Source of the DNA: UBA1258 sp963643225 | Lineage (GTDB): Bacteria; Bacillota; Clostridia; Lachnospirales; Lachnospiraceae | Reading direction: 5' to 3' | NCBI GenBank assembly: GCA_963643225.1 | Contig: CAVIIX010000006.1 | Location: forward strand, 1 to 64,000 | DNA: 64,000 nt | Shown: piece by piece, positions 45,473 through 54,309 of the stretch | How positions within the stretch are numbered: position 1 is the first letter of the stretch | Layout of the letters: each line of letters starts with the position of its first letter | The notes under the pieces: model-generated | The model's input: the letters and a program-made list of their open reading frames with translations, nothing else | The model's database searches: none | What the model was told of the DNA's origin: nothing | Position numbers and translations under genes: made by a program

Positions 45473-47404
45473 ATGTCGGCCATTTGGGGTGTGATTGAAA
45501 GGGAGAAATATATTACGGCTGATACTGTGTGCAGAATGCAGGACAGTATGAAGGTGTTTAAAATTGACAGTTACAGAAAAGTGATTCGTGATTCCGTTTA
45601 TTTTGCATGTGGGATGCAGCTTTTTACAAAGGAGTCAGTACGTGATGACATACCATTATACGATGATAAGGCGGGCGTTTTTTTTACAGCGGATTGTGTG
45701 CTTGCAAACAGAGAAGAATTATTGGTAAAATTGGCAGGTACTTATGACAAAAACGAACTGGATGCTTATGGGGATGGACAGCTTTCCTATAAGGCGTATC
45801 TTCTTTGGGGAGAGAGCTTCGTTGAAAAATTAAGGGGTTCTTTTTCCTTTGCAATTTATGATATTGAGAAAAACGAATTACTTTTATATACAGATCATTT
45901 CGCAAGGAGATATTTAGCTTATCATATCAATTACCAAAGAATCTGCTTTGCCACGGTATATCAGCCGATTTTATCTATCCTTGACAGGAGTCAGAAAAAA
46001 CTGAATGGGGAGTGGATTGCTTCTGCCTATTCTGACTGTACGGCGGATACGATAAAGCTTCAGGGGGCTACTGTGTATGATAATATTTACCATGTGGAGC
46101 CTGGACAGTATATCAGAATTGATATTGCTGATAGCAGGGTTGAAAAACGGACCTATTGGAACCCACTTCACAATATTCAAAAAGTCAGACTTAAGTCGGA
46201 TGAAGACTATCGAGGACTTTTCTTATCAACCTTCAGAAATGCTGTTAATAGTCTGTTGCGCACGAATGGGGAGGTAGGCATTATGCTGAGCGGAGGTCTG
46301 GATTCTTCCTCAGTGGCAGCTTTTGCAGCAATCAGACTTGGCGAGGAGGGACGCAGACTCTATAGCTATACTGCTGTACCTGTTGATGATTATCACTTTA
46401 CAAATACGCCCTTGACAATAGAAAATGAAAAGGGGTATGTCTGTGTGCAACAGAAGAAATATCCTAATATATATCCACAGTTCATAAATGCGAATGACAC
46501 AAATTGTTTTACGAAAATAGAGCTTCACAATGCTTGTTATCTGGAACCTGTTAAACCTGTACTAAATATTGTCAACAATCATGAAATGATGGAAAAAGCG
46601 GCTGCGGACGGATGCAGGCTGATGCTGTCCGGACAAAACGGAAATGCAACGATTTCTTATGGCAGTATCATGACATATGTATACCAGAAACTTGTAAGTT
46701 TACATTGGAAACAGGCATATAAGGGTATTTTGGATTTTTGCGGAATGCATCATGTATCGAAGAAGCGATTCCTGAAGGTTTTTTTAAAGACTTTCAGGGA
46801 TGAGAAGATAATGAATTACAGATTGGGAGAAGATTGCTTCTTGAAACAATCGGATATCAACAGGTACCATGTTGAGAAGCGGGAAAGAAAAATGCTTATG
46901 TCTCGCGGAACCGGAGCTATGGATTCTAAGCGACAGAGAGAAGGGTTTGGTTTTATGCCGCTGGTTTATCAGCATATGGGGTTCTATGACACATACGACA
47001 GCTTAAGGTATGGTGTTTTATCCGTGGATCCGACTCTTACCAAAGAAATGGTGGAGCTGTGCCTTGGCATGCCGATTGATTGTTTTGTTCGAAAGGGAAA
47101 GGAACGAAGGGCAATCCGTGACTATATGAAGGGGTATGTACCGGATATTATTCTTGATAATTATGCGGGACGAGGTGTGCAGGCAGCAGACTATGCATTC
47201 AGGGTGAACCGTGACTGGGATGTCATCCTGGATGATGTGTATAGATTGCTTAATAATCCTAAATTGTTGGAATATGTGGATAAGAACAAGCTACATCGAC
47301 TGGTTAGTCAGATAAAAGCAAGCGAGTATCATCTGGATAAGACAGTAGTTGCAGAAGCCGCGGTAATATCATCTTTATCTGCTTTTTTAAATACAGCTGA
47401 TTAA
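45473..47404 (+). CDS. Lasso cyclase-like asparagine synthetase homologue 1
   Basis: Residues 1-190 resemble a class II glutamine amidotransferase, but the N-terminus is MSAIWG, so the nucleophile Cys2 is replaced by Ser and glutaminase activity should be absent, as in lasso cyclases. The ATP-pyrophosphatase motif SGGLDSSSVAA is near residues 272-282. Such enzymes adenylate an Asp/Glu side chain to form the macrolactam. 643 aa. A homologue lies at 50000 on the other strand. Repeat B2 follows 130 bp downstream; the interval 47405-47534 has no gene. Confidence 0.87.
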   Translation: MSAIWGVIEREKYITADTVCRMQDSMKVFKIDSYRKVIRDSVYFACGMQLFTKESVRDDIPLYDDKAGVFFTADCVLANREELLVKLAGTYDKNELDAYGDGQLSYKAYLLWGESFVEKLRGSFSFAIYDIEKNELLLYTDHFARRYLAYHINYQRICFATVYQPILSILDRSQKKLNGEWIASAYSDCTADTIKLQGATVYDNIYHVEPGQYIRIDIADSRVEKRTYWNPLHNIQKVRLKSDEDYRGLFLSTFRNAVNSLLRTNGEVGIMLSGGLDSSSVAAFAAIRLGEEGRRLYSYTAVPVDDYHFTNTPLTIENEKGYVCVQQKKYPNIYPQFINANDTNCFTKIELHNACYLEPVKPVLNIVNNHEMMEKAAADGCRLMLSGQNGNATISYGSIMTYVYQKLVSLHWKQAYKGILDFCGMHHVSKKRFLKVFLKTFRDEKIMNYRLGEDCFLKQSDINRYHVEKRERKMLMSRGTGAMDSKRQREGFGFMPLVYQHMGFYDTYDSLRYGVLSVDPTLTKEMVELCLGMPIDCFVRKGKERRAIRDYMKGYVPDIILDNYAGRGVQAADYAFRVNRDWDVILDDVYRLLNNPKLLEYVDKNKLHRLVSQIKASEYHLDKTVVAEAAVISSLSAFLNTAD

Positions 47405-47534
47405 GATATCATTGGAAGCAAAAAACGCTTCCTATAATCGAATAAGTTATATCATGGTAATGACGGTGTTTATTGCATTATTGTCAAGGAGGTTACTGTT
47501 TGCAATTATAAAGGTGATATAGTAAAATATTTAT

Positions 47535-47669
47535 AAAAGCTAAAGAAAACCCACTGCCTTTAGGCAGTGGGTGCTCCCCGCGAGGTGCTGGGTTACAAGC
47601 CCAGTACCTCGTAAGGCACGTAGTGCCGCTTTTAGTAGAGCCTTAGCGAAGCGAATTGCGAATATCATT
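47535..47669 (+). repeat. B-type structured repeat, copy B2
   Basis: The most regular copy: CCCACTGCC-ttta-GGCAGTGGG, GAGGTGCTGGG-ttacaa-CCCAGTACCTC, GGCACGTAGTGCC, GCGAAGCGAATTGCG. It separates the kinase-cyclase pair from the PqqD-ABC pair of set 1. Confidence 0.93.
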
Positions 47670-47702
47670 TACATTATAATATATATTCGAGGGGGAATAA
47701 AA

Positions 47703-47969
47703 ATGGACAAAAACAAGGCAATTACGATAAAGAAAAAGTTGAATGTGACGGATCTTTCAGGGGAAAAGGTAATGATTGACTTCGAGACAGGAAAATATTT
47801 TTTAATTAAGGGTGTCGGAAATGATATCTGGGATATGCTTCAGGAGGAAATTACCCCAAACTGTATTATCGAAAAGCTCTTAGGCGAGTATGAAGTGGAA
47901 CGGGAAGAGTGTGAGACTTCCGTTATGGATTTTCTGGAGAAGATGAAGTCCTACGATTTTATTGACTGA
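47703..47969 (+). CDS. PqqD-like RiPP recognition protein 1 (B1 type)
   Basis: 88 aa with the PqqD fold pattern: KLNVTDLSGEKVMIDFETGK, YFLIKGVGNDIWDML and the helical IIEKLLGEYEVEREECETS. Family members bind the leader and present it to the peptidase and cyclase. The ATG at 47703 follows CGAGGGGG; an upstream ATG at 47571 lies inside repeat B2 and is rejected. The exporter gene starts 16 nt later. Confidence 0.85.
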   Translation: MDKNKAITIKKKLNVTDLSGEKVMIDFETGKYFLIKGVGNDIWDMLQEEITPNCIIEKLLGEYEVEREECETSVMDFLEKMKSYDFID

Positions 47970-47985
47970 GTGAGGGCAGACGGAA

Positions 47986-49665
47986 GTGTTGAAGAAGATT
48001 AAAGGGCTATGGAAGGACAGGGACAATCAGACCAGATATGCAAGATGGCTTTTTTCCTATTCAAAACCTTATGTCGGACGTGTTGCATTGATGATGCTTA
48101 TAAGCATTATCAGTACGGTTGCGTCACTTGTCATGGTACAAATTTCCAAAATCATTATTGACAATGCATCCTTCGGAAACGGATTCATCAGGCTGCTTGT
48201 TGTTTACCTGGTGCTGATGCTTGGAATGCAGGCGATGAACGTTGTGTCGACTTTGTTATCCACAATGCTTACAGAGAAATTTTCCTTTGGAATCAGAAAG
48301 CAGATTTATGACAAAATTATTCAGTCTCACTGGATGGATGTAAAGAAATACCATACAGGAGATTTGATGACAAGGCTGACAAGTGATGCCGGAAACATAG
48401 CAGACGGAATTATCGGTACCATTCCAAATATTATTTTGCTGATTATTGAACTGATAATGGTGTTTTTTACTTTGTTCAGCTATTCACCGATCCTGGCATT
48501 CTTAGCACTGTTGGTAACACCTGTAGCCGGAATCATGTCCTGGTGGCTTGGAAAGAAGCTGCGCGTATTACAGATAAAGGTGCAGGAGTCGGAAGCCGCC
48601 TATCGTTCCTTTCTTCAGGAAAGTCTTGCAAATCTTCTGATTGTCAAGGCTTTTGCCAATGAGGAGTACTCAGTTGACAAGCTTACAAAATTACGTGAAA
48701 ACAGGTTTTACTGGGTGTTTAGGAGAACAAAAATGGGACTGGTCAGTTCTACTGCCATGTCGATAACCTTTCAGATTGGATATATTGCTGCTTTCTCCTA
48801 CGGCGTGTTTCAGATAGCCAACGGCTCCATTACATATGGTACTATGTCCGTATTCCTGGCGCTGGTAAACAGGGTTCAGTCACCAATTCTCCAACTGGCA
48901 CAGCAGATTCCGAGAGTGGTCATGATTCTGACCTCGGCGGGTCGTGTGATGGAACTACAGAATATTCCAAAGGAAGAAAAGCTGGAAAAGAAAATCACGC
49001 CGGAGAAGGTTGGTATAAAGGTAGAAAACCTTTCCTTTGGTTATTCTGAAGAATCTGTGCTGCAGGACACTTCCTTAGATGTCAGACCTGGTGAGTTTGT
49101 GGCAATTATCGGTGAATCAGGAATTGGAAAGACTACGCTGATTCGCCTGATGATGTCCTTTATGAGCAATTACAGTGGCAACATTACATATTATAACCAA
49201 AGAGGTGAGAGCGTTCCGGCGAATGCTGGAACAAGGGAGTTTTTAGCTTATGTGCCGCAGGGTAATACTCTTTTCAGTGGTACTATTCGGGAAAATATTC
49301 GTATGGGAAATCTGAATGCTACTGAGAAGGAAATGATAGAGGCTTTGAAAATGGCATCCGCTTACGATTTCGTAGCAGAGCTTCCTCAGGGGATTGATAC
49401 AGTGATTGGCGAGAGGGGGCATGGTTTATCGGAAGGACAGGCTCAGAGAATTGCGATTGCCCGTGCTTTCGTAAGAAAAGCACCCTTCCTGATATTGGAC
49501 GAGGCAACTTCTTCTTTGGATGAAGCGACGGAATTATCAGTGCTTCAGGGCTTACAGCAGCTGATGCCAAGACCAACCTGCGTGATCATTACGCACAGGA
49601 AAAGTATTTTGAAGTATTGCAACAGAGAGATAAAGATAGCAGAAAAAAAGGCAACGGAAGAATAA
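47986..49665 (+). CDS. ABC exporter 1 (TMD-NBD fusion)
   Basis: A six-helix type IV exporter domain (residues 20-310) joins an ATPase domain with Walker A GESGIGKTT, signature LSEGQAQR and Walker B FLILDEATSSLDE. There is no N-terminal C39 peptidase, so leader removal needs the separate B2 enzyme. Expected to export the mature peptide and give self-protection. GTG start with GAGGG upstream. 559 aa. Its stop codon lies in the loop of the following terminator. Confidence 0.9.
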   Translation: MLKKIKGLWKDRDNQTRYARWLFSYSKPYVGRVALMMLISIISTVASLVMVQISKIIIDNASFGNGFIRLLVVYLVLMLGMQAMNVVSTLLSTMLTEKFSFGIRKQIYDKIIQSHWMDVKKYHTGDLMTRLTSDAGNIADGIIGTIPNIILLIIELIMVFFTLFSYSPILAFLALLVTPVAGIMSWWLGKKLRVLQIKVQESEAAYRSFLQESLANLLIVKAFANEEYSVDKLTKLRENRFYWVFRRTKMGLVSSTAMSITFQIGYIAAFSYGVFQIANGSITYGTMSVFLALVNRVQSPILQLAQQIPRVVMILTSAGRVMELQNIPKEEKLEKKITPEKVGIKVENLSFGYSEESVLQDTSLDVRPGEFVAIIGESGIGKTTLIRLMMSFMSNYSGNITYYNQRGESVPANAGTREFLAYVPQGNTLFSGTIRENIRMGNLNATEKEMIEALKMASAYDFVAELPQGIDTVIGERGHGLSEGQAQRIAIARAFVRKAPFLILDEATSSLDEATELSVLQGLQQLMPRPTCVIITHRKSILKYCNREIKIAEKKATEE

Positions 49666-49680
49666 TCCGTTGCCTTTTTG
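49645..49680 (+). terminator. Terminator of the set-1 operon
   Basis: AAAAAGGCAACGGA pairs perfectly with TCCGTTGCCTTTTT around a 7-nt loop containing the exporter stop codon. Confidence 0.93.
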
Positions 49681-49691
49681 AATTATTTTAG

Positions 49692-49717
49692 AAAAAATCC
49701 CGGAGAACCGGGTTTTT
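49692..49717 (-). terminator. Terminator of precursor 2
   Basis: On the minus strand AACCCGG-ttct-CCGGGATT is followed by TTTT; it lies 4 nt after the precursor stop. Confidence 0.8.
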
Positions 49718-49720
49718 GAA

Positions 49721-49909
49721 CTAGCTATAGAATTCTTCGGGATTTTCTGGTTCTTCTGGCTTTTTGGGCCCTTCGGGCTTATCCCAGGTAAGATGACCAC
49801 TAAAATGACCATCACCGATATATCCGCCATCGCGGTAAAATCCAGTCCAACCATGAGCTGTCTCAGTAATATTTAATTCTTCTAAAACAGGTGTGCTCCA
49901 AATTTTCAT
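49721..49909 (-). CDS. Lasso-like RiPP precursor peptide 2 (62 aa)
   Basis: From ATG 49909 (GGAGGT 7 nt upstream) the product starts MKIWSTPVLEELNITETAHG, with the aromatic-x-x-Pro and Leu-Glu leader motifs of paeninodin-type precursors. The core region WTGFYRDGGYIGDGHFSG offers Asp8 if Gly20 is residue 1, or Asp9 if His19 is. The C-terminus is Pro/Glu-rich and ends EEFYS; a terminal Ser is the known phosphorylation site of paeninodin-like peptides, matching the HPr-kinase-like genes here. The predicted core of about 43 residues is long for a lasso. Longer upstream frames lack a ribosome site. Confidence 0.82.
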   Translation of the reverse strand: MKIWSTPVLEELNITETAHGWTGFYRDGGYIGDGHFSGHLTWDKPEGPKKPEEPENPEEFYS

Positions 49910-49940
49910 TGTATTTACCTCCATGTGTTTTTCTGTTGAT

Positions 49941-49989
49941 ATCATAAACCTGTATGACTGTCTTGTAAAGAAAAATAACATAAATGTTA
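49941..49989 (-). promoter_or_regulatory. Precursor 2 promoter with the same palindromic operator
   Basis: Minus strand TTTACA (49969-49964) and TATGAT (49946-49941) are 17 nt apart. TAACA-TAAA-TGTTA (49976-49989) lies 6 nt upstream of -35, as in front of precursor 1. Confidence 0.8.
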
Positions 49990-49999
49990 GAATTACTAT

Positions 50000-51910
50000 T
50001 TAACACACAAATTGATGAATAATATATATATAGATGATATCGTCAAATGTGAGAAAATCAATGTCTGAAGCATTTTGAGCAAGCTGCTTTAAATAATCGG
50101 CAAGCTCTGAACGGTTAAGCCATTCCGGAAATGGGAAGCCTTCATTTAAAGAGTTTAGTTTTGTAAGTATCTGTTCTATATCACGTATGATTCTTGAAAG
50201 ATAGTCAGCATTTTGCACACAGTAACGCATCCAGTTGTCCATGATGCTTTCAGGCAGTAAATCTTGCATATTGCCGCGGATTAACCATCTTGGAGTTCCG
50301 AGATAGGCAAACAGGTGATAAGGTAGATGATAACAGAAACTTAGCATTCGCATGTCTTTAGTAGGGTCCCGTATGATGATTCCATTCGCAAGCCCCATTT
50401 TTGTTTCCAGTTCTCCAAGATATGTATACATAGCCGCCTTATAAAGTCCTGATTGATAGTAGGAGCCGGAGGTTGGAATATTCTCAAGAATAGTGTTTTT
50501 GCTATCTGTAAACCGTTCTTTAAGAGGATAGTTATTTAGAATATCATGCGCGACAAAAGAGTTCGTAATATTGTAGTTAAAATCCTTTTTCGCATATACC
50601 TTTTTGGTGTGCTTAAAATACCGGCAGCAACTGATAAGAGCCTTCTTACGGCTTTCTTTGACTGTTTTTGAATAGCTGTTTAAATATCTTAAAAAGCGAA
50701 GGTAGTGTTTCTTACTGTAGAGCTCGTATAGTACATCATCAATATAGCCGTGGGAAACTGTTGAGTTTCCACACTGCCCGGTCAATAGTATTTTGCAGTT
50801 GTCCGCTGCAGCATGTCGGTAAATTTCGCACAAATTTGGCATATTTACATAGGCTTTAAAGGGAATTTCCATAATGCTAAGTTCCTTATCCAATTCTGCC
50901 AGACAGTTTTTGCCATCATTGTTTAGAAAGTGAGGAATCATATTTGGATACATGGACAGGATGCTTTCTACATCTGACTGCTCATTCATTACATGATTAA
51001 AAGTATTTTGGACAGTAGTTTCACAACAGGGAACATAAGTGTAAGTCATAAGCTTTTTGTCTGTAGTCGCCAAATCAATTGCGGCAAGTGCACCTACAGT
51101 AGCAGAATCCAGACCACTGCTCATGGCAATGCCGATTTCACCGTTACAGCGAAGGACATCACTGACACAGGAATGGTATAATTTTCTAAAATAGTAACCA
51201 TATTCTTTTGGAGTATTACAATTAACATCTGACATAGGGAACGAAGGCTTCCAATAGCTGTTTTCCGTTACGAAATTACCTGTGATTTCAAGATATGTGC
51301 CGGGGTTTAGTTTATAAATGCCGGTGTAGGGCGTTTCGTTGGAAACGATATTTGGCATCAGTCCGGGCGCTGCCAGATAGTCCTTAAGGTAATATTCATT
51401 AAGCGTGATATCAGGATGGACAGCAAGTATTGGCTTTATTAGTGTGGAAAAAGTGAATCCATCATTAAACCGATAATAATACAGACAGCGGGAAGCGGTC
51501 TGATCGGTTGCAAGATATAGTGTTTGCTTGGTTTTGTCAAAAACTGCGAGCGAAAAAAGTCCTCTGAAATGTTCTAGGCATCTGATACCCCATTTAAGAT
51601 AAGAAAGATACATTAATGTGCCATCCGACTCATCTGAAGAAGCACAGAGCAATTTGATTAGTTCATTTCTGTTGTCCAACAGACAGTCGGCATTAAAATA
51701 AATATCATGTTTCGAATCATAAACAGGAAGCTTTTCCATAGATGCTTCCTGTGTAATATATTGAATTCCGCAGGCCATATAAACGTTGGCTTCTGAAATC
51801 TGGGAATAAGAATCAATTTTGCAATGCTTAAGAAAAGGCGCCTTCATAGATAACGGTATTTCTGAAGAAAGTGGCGCAGATAATGAGATGCTTCCCCATA
51901 TAGCTGACAT
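50000..51910 (-). CDS. Lasso cyclase-like asparagine synthetase homologue 2
   Basis: Homologous to the 45473 product over its length: MSAIWG start without Cys2, an IYFNADCLLDNRNELIKLL segment and the ATP motif GIAMSSGLDSATVGALAA near residues 260-277, where SSG replaces SGG. 636 aa from ATG 51910 with GGAGG upstream; a TTG at 51925 precedes that site. Precursor 2 lies directly downstream on the same strand, so this cyclase may be its partner. The enzyme ends IYIIHQFVC. Confidence 0.86.
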   Translation of the reverse strand: MSAIWGSISLSAPLSSEIPLSMKAPFLKHCKIDSYSQISEANVYMACGIQYITQEASMEKLPVYDSKHDIYFNADCLLDNRNELIKLLCASSDESDGTLMYLSYLKWGIRCLEHFRGLFSLAVFDKTKQTLYLATDQTASRCLYYYRFNDGFTFSTLIKPILAVHPDITLNEYYLKDYLAAPGLMPNIVSNETPYTGIYKLNPGTYLEITGNFVTENSYWKPSFPMSDVNCNTPKEYGYYFRKLYHSCVSDVLRCNGEIGIAMSSGLDSATVGALAAIDLATTDKKLMTYTYVPCCETTVQNTFNHVMNEQSDVESILSMYPNMIPHFLNNDGKNCLAELDKELSIMEIPFKAYVNMPNLCEIYRHAAADNCKILLTGQCGNSTVSHGYIDDVLYELYSKKHYLRFLRYLNSYSKTVKESRKKALISCCRYFKHTKKVYAKKDFNYNITNSFVAHDILNNYPLKERFTDSKNTILENIPTSGSYYQSGLYKAAMYTYLGELETKMGLANGIIIRDPTKDMRMLSFCYHLPYHLFAYLGTPRWLIRGNMQDLLPESIMDNWMRYCVQNADYLSRIIRDIEQILTKLNSLNEGFPFPEWLNRSELADYLKQLAQNASDIDFLTFDDIIYIYIIHQFVC

Positions 51911-51940
51911 AAAATTTTCCTCCAAGAAAATGATAGCGGT

Positions 51941-51969
51941 ATTATAGCATACCGTGAGGTGGACTACAA
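51941..51969 (-). promoter_or_regulatory. Promoter of cyclase 2
   Basis: Minus strand TTGTAG (51969-51964), 17 nt, TATAAT (51946-51941). No copy of the precursor palindrome is present. Confidence 0.7.
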
Positions 51970-52090
51970 GAAACAGAAAAAACCTTTAAATCCATGTGCT
52001 GAAATTGTTATTTTTTACACAATCTGGTAGAATATAATTATAATGTATATCTGATGAATTTTTTAAACCGTAAAATATGGGGGGATTAGT

Positions 52091-52987
52091 GTGTTTACAT
52101 ATCAGGCATTTGGATTAAAGCTGGAAACGGACCTGGAATTTAGACAGCTGATTGTTAGAGAAAATGGCTTAGCAGCGGATGTAACGGTAACTTCAGGCTT
52201 AATTCCTGAGGAAATACTTAAAAAAGAAGCTGATAAAAGGTATGAGTTTGGGGAAACGATGAGCTGGCTTTCTAACAAAACTTGTCGGTTACTTGTGGAA
52301 AATGGAGAAAAAATCACATATTCCTTAAAAGAAGGCGGCAGGCCGGAAGGTTTGAAATCCTATATTATGGGATGGGGGATGTCAATGCTTGCAATGCAGA
52401 GGGGAATTCTTGCAATACATTGCAGTGCGGTTGCGGATGAGAGGGGGGCAATTCTTATCTGCGGGGAGAGCGGAGCCGGAAAGTCAACTCTGACGACTGC
52501 TTTTTGGGAACGTGGTTATCGAATGATGGCGGACGATATGGCTTTTGTGGAGACGAAGCCGGGAGAAAAGCCCTTTGCAAGCCCTGCATTTCCATATCAG
52601 AAACTGTGCAGGGATGTGGCGCTGGCTAAAGGTTATCATTTGGAGGAGTTAATTTATATTGATGAGGATAAGGACAAGTTTTTAGTACCTTATAGAGGAA
52701 AATTCGAGTTGTGTGCGACACCTGTCAGAGGTATGCTTATACTTGGGGTCGTTGACGGTAGCGAGGTTGTTGAACGTGAAATTAACGGCGTGAATCGTTT
52801 TCAGATGGTAGCGAATAATCTCTTTTTGAGGCATTTACTGGGTGTCAGGAAATATGAGCCAAGAAACGGGCAGCTTTGCCTGAATATGGCAGCAACAGTT
52901 CCAATGAAATATATTGGTAGACCTATAGGCATAAATACTACAGATATCATAGTAGAAAAAGCTTTCAAGACTATTGAACAATGGTGA
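52091..52987 (+). CDS. HPr-kinase-like protein 2
   Basis: P-loop GESGAGKSTLTT near residue 125, preceded by LAIHCSAVADERGAILICG, and a DDMAFVET Walker-B-like acid. It is clearly homologous to the 44577 product (same YIDEDKDKFL / YINEKKDKFA and PAFPYQKLCRDVA / PAFPQQKVCRNVA blocks). 298 aa, GTG start behind GGGGGG. It is transcribed divergently from cyclase 2 and opens set 2. Confidence 0.83.
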   Translation: MFTYQAFGLKLETDLEFRQLIVRENGLAADVTVTSGLIPEEILKKEADKRYEFGETMSWLSNKTCRLLVENGEKITYSLKEGGRPEGLKSYIMGWGMSMLAMQRGILAIHCSAVADERGAILICGESGAGKSTLTTAFWERGYRMMADDMAFVETKPGEKPFASPAFPYQKLCRDVALAKGYHLEELIYIDEDKDKFLVPYRGKFELCATPVRGMLILGVVDGSEVVEREINGVNRFQMVANNLFLRHLLGVRKYEPRNGQLCLNMAATVPMKYIGRPIGINTTDIIVEKAFKTIEQW

Positions 52988-53012
52988 TTATGAAGAAGGA
53001 AGGAGATTCGTT

Positions 53013-53291
53013 ATGCGGTTGCAGGAAGGATATCTGTTAAAAGAGATTGCGGGTGAGTATGTTTTGTTCCCGTTTGGACAGAATGTTGTAGATTATAAAA
53101 GCATTATGAGTGTAAATGAGACGGGTAAATTCATAATTAATAAGCTTCAGAATGATATCAGTTATGATGAATTGCTTCAATGCATGGTAAGCGAATATGA
53201 GGCTGAAGAAAATGAAGAGGTGCAGATCCTTAGGGCAGATATGGAGGCTTTTTTACAAATGCTTAAAGCTCTAGGATTACTGGCAGAATAA
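53013..53291 (+). CDS. PqqD-like RiPP recognition protein 2
   Basis: 92 aa starting MRLQEGYLLKEIAGEYVLFP, the common opening of PqqD-type proteins in RiPP clusters, with SIMSVNETGKFIINKLQN and an acidic helical end. ATG 53013 follows GAAGGAAGGAG. It differs clearly from the 47703 protein, so each set may have its own leader specificity. Confidence 0.86.
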   Translation: MRLQEGYLLKEIAGEYVLFPFGQNVVDYKSIMSVNETGKFIINKLQNDISYDELLQCMVSEYEAEENEEVQILRADMEAFLQMLKALGLLAE

Positions 53292-53320
53292 AGCATCGAT
53301 ATATTGCAGTGGAATAAGGT

Positions 53321-54202
53321 ATGAAAAGAAATTATTGGATTGCGGAAAGTCTTTTAGAAATTGAGTGCGATGAACACCTTTTTCCAAAGGATATGCTGGA
53401 TTACGAAATAGCAGATACAGAGGCTATGAAAATAAGAGAGCAGATTTGCAGAAATTGTAATTACGGTACAATACATATTGTCATTAAAAACAAACGGGAG
53501 ATGGAATATCCTGATAAAAGTCTTTTAAAAACTGAGGAATTGGAAATTTATGAGACTAAAGAAGAGTTTATCATTCGATATAACGTACCGGAATCTGTTT
53601 GCTGCTGTGTACTGTCAAAAAATAATGGGGAAGTCAATATATATTTAAATAAGGAAGTCACTGAAAATCCTTCTGATATTACATATGTTATTCGTAATGC
53701 ATTTTTTTTCTACTTACAAAAGCAAGGAAAGACAGTGATTCATTCTTCGTCTGTTATATATAATGGCAGAGTTTGGCTGTTTTCGGCACCATCAGGGATC
53801 GGAAAGTCTACTCACGTAGAGCTGTGGAAGGATAATCAATATCCGATTGAGGATTTTAATGGAGATATGGCGGCATGCTATATTGATGCGCAGGGGAATG
53901 CAATAGCTGCAGGTGTGCCGTGGTGTGGCACATCCAAAATACAAAACAACCTGATTATGCCGTTAGGCGGTATTCTTTTTTTGAAAAGAGGAAAAGAAAA
54001 TAGTGTAAAAAAATTAGGGATGCTGGAATCAGTAATGCAAATAACAGCCAGAGCTCTGACTCCATGCTGGAATCGTGAGTGTGTGGACAGTAACATTGCT
54101 ATCGCAGAGACATTGGCAGAGCGTATATGCGTTGGCGAATTGATTTGTACAATAGAAAGGGAAGCAGCAGGTATTTCAAAAGAGTTTATTGACGATAACT
54201 AA
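53321..54202 (+). CDS. HPr-kinase-like protein 3 (divergent)
   Basis: P-loop APSGIGKSTHVELW near residues 156-169, preceded by VIHSSSVIYNGRVWLFS, then EDFNGDMAAC and AGVPWCGTSKI. The AGVPWCGT and GGILFLKRG blocks are shared with P-loop kinases found with PqqD proteins in several RiPP cassettes. It is only distantly related to kinases 1 and 2. The N-terminal 100 residues form an unrecognised domain. 293 aa. Confidence 0.78.
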   Translation: MKRNYWIAESLLEIECDEHLFPKDMLDYEIADTEAMKIREQICRNCNYGTIHIVIKNKREMEYPDKSLLKTEELEIYETKEEFIIRYNVPESVCCCVLSKNNGEVNIYLNKEVTENPSDITYVIRNAFFFYLQKQGKTVIHSSSVIYNGRVWLFSAPSGIGKSTHVELWKDNQYPIEDFNGDMAACYIDAQGNAIAAGVPWCGTSKIQNNLIMPLGGILFLKRGKENSVKKLGMLESVMQITARALTPCWNRECVDSNIAIAETLAERICVGELICTIEREAAGISKEFIDDN

Positions 54203-54248
54203 GGTGCTAAAGAAAAGGTATCAATTTTGTTAGATATTTTAGCTTTTG

Positions 54249-54277
54249 TTGACAAGGTATATGAAATTACATATACT
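54249..54277 (+). promoter_or_regulatory. Promoter of the leader-bearing 160-aa gene
   Basis: TTGACA (54249-54254), 17 nt, TATACT (54272-54277): a near-consensus promoter inside the set-2 gene row. The TAACA-N4-TGTTA palindrome is absent here. Confidence 0.82.
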
Positions 54278-54309
54278 TTGAATATATTTGGAAAAGCGAG
54301 GTGTAAATT

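Noticed and set aside
47571..47702. Upstream extension of the PqqD-like frame starting MLPARCWV
   Set aside because: It lies inside repeat B2 and lacks a ribosome site; ATG 47703 behind CGAGGGGG is the real start.
54229..54242. Third copy of the precursor palindrome before the 54310 gene
   Set aside because: Only a TGTTAGA half-site is present, and the 14-mer at the expected position does not match; the same holds upstream of 52091.
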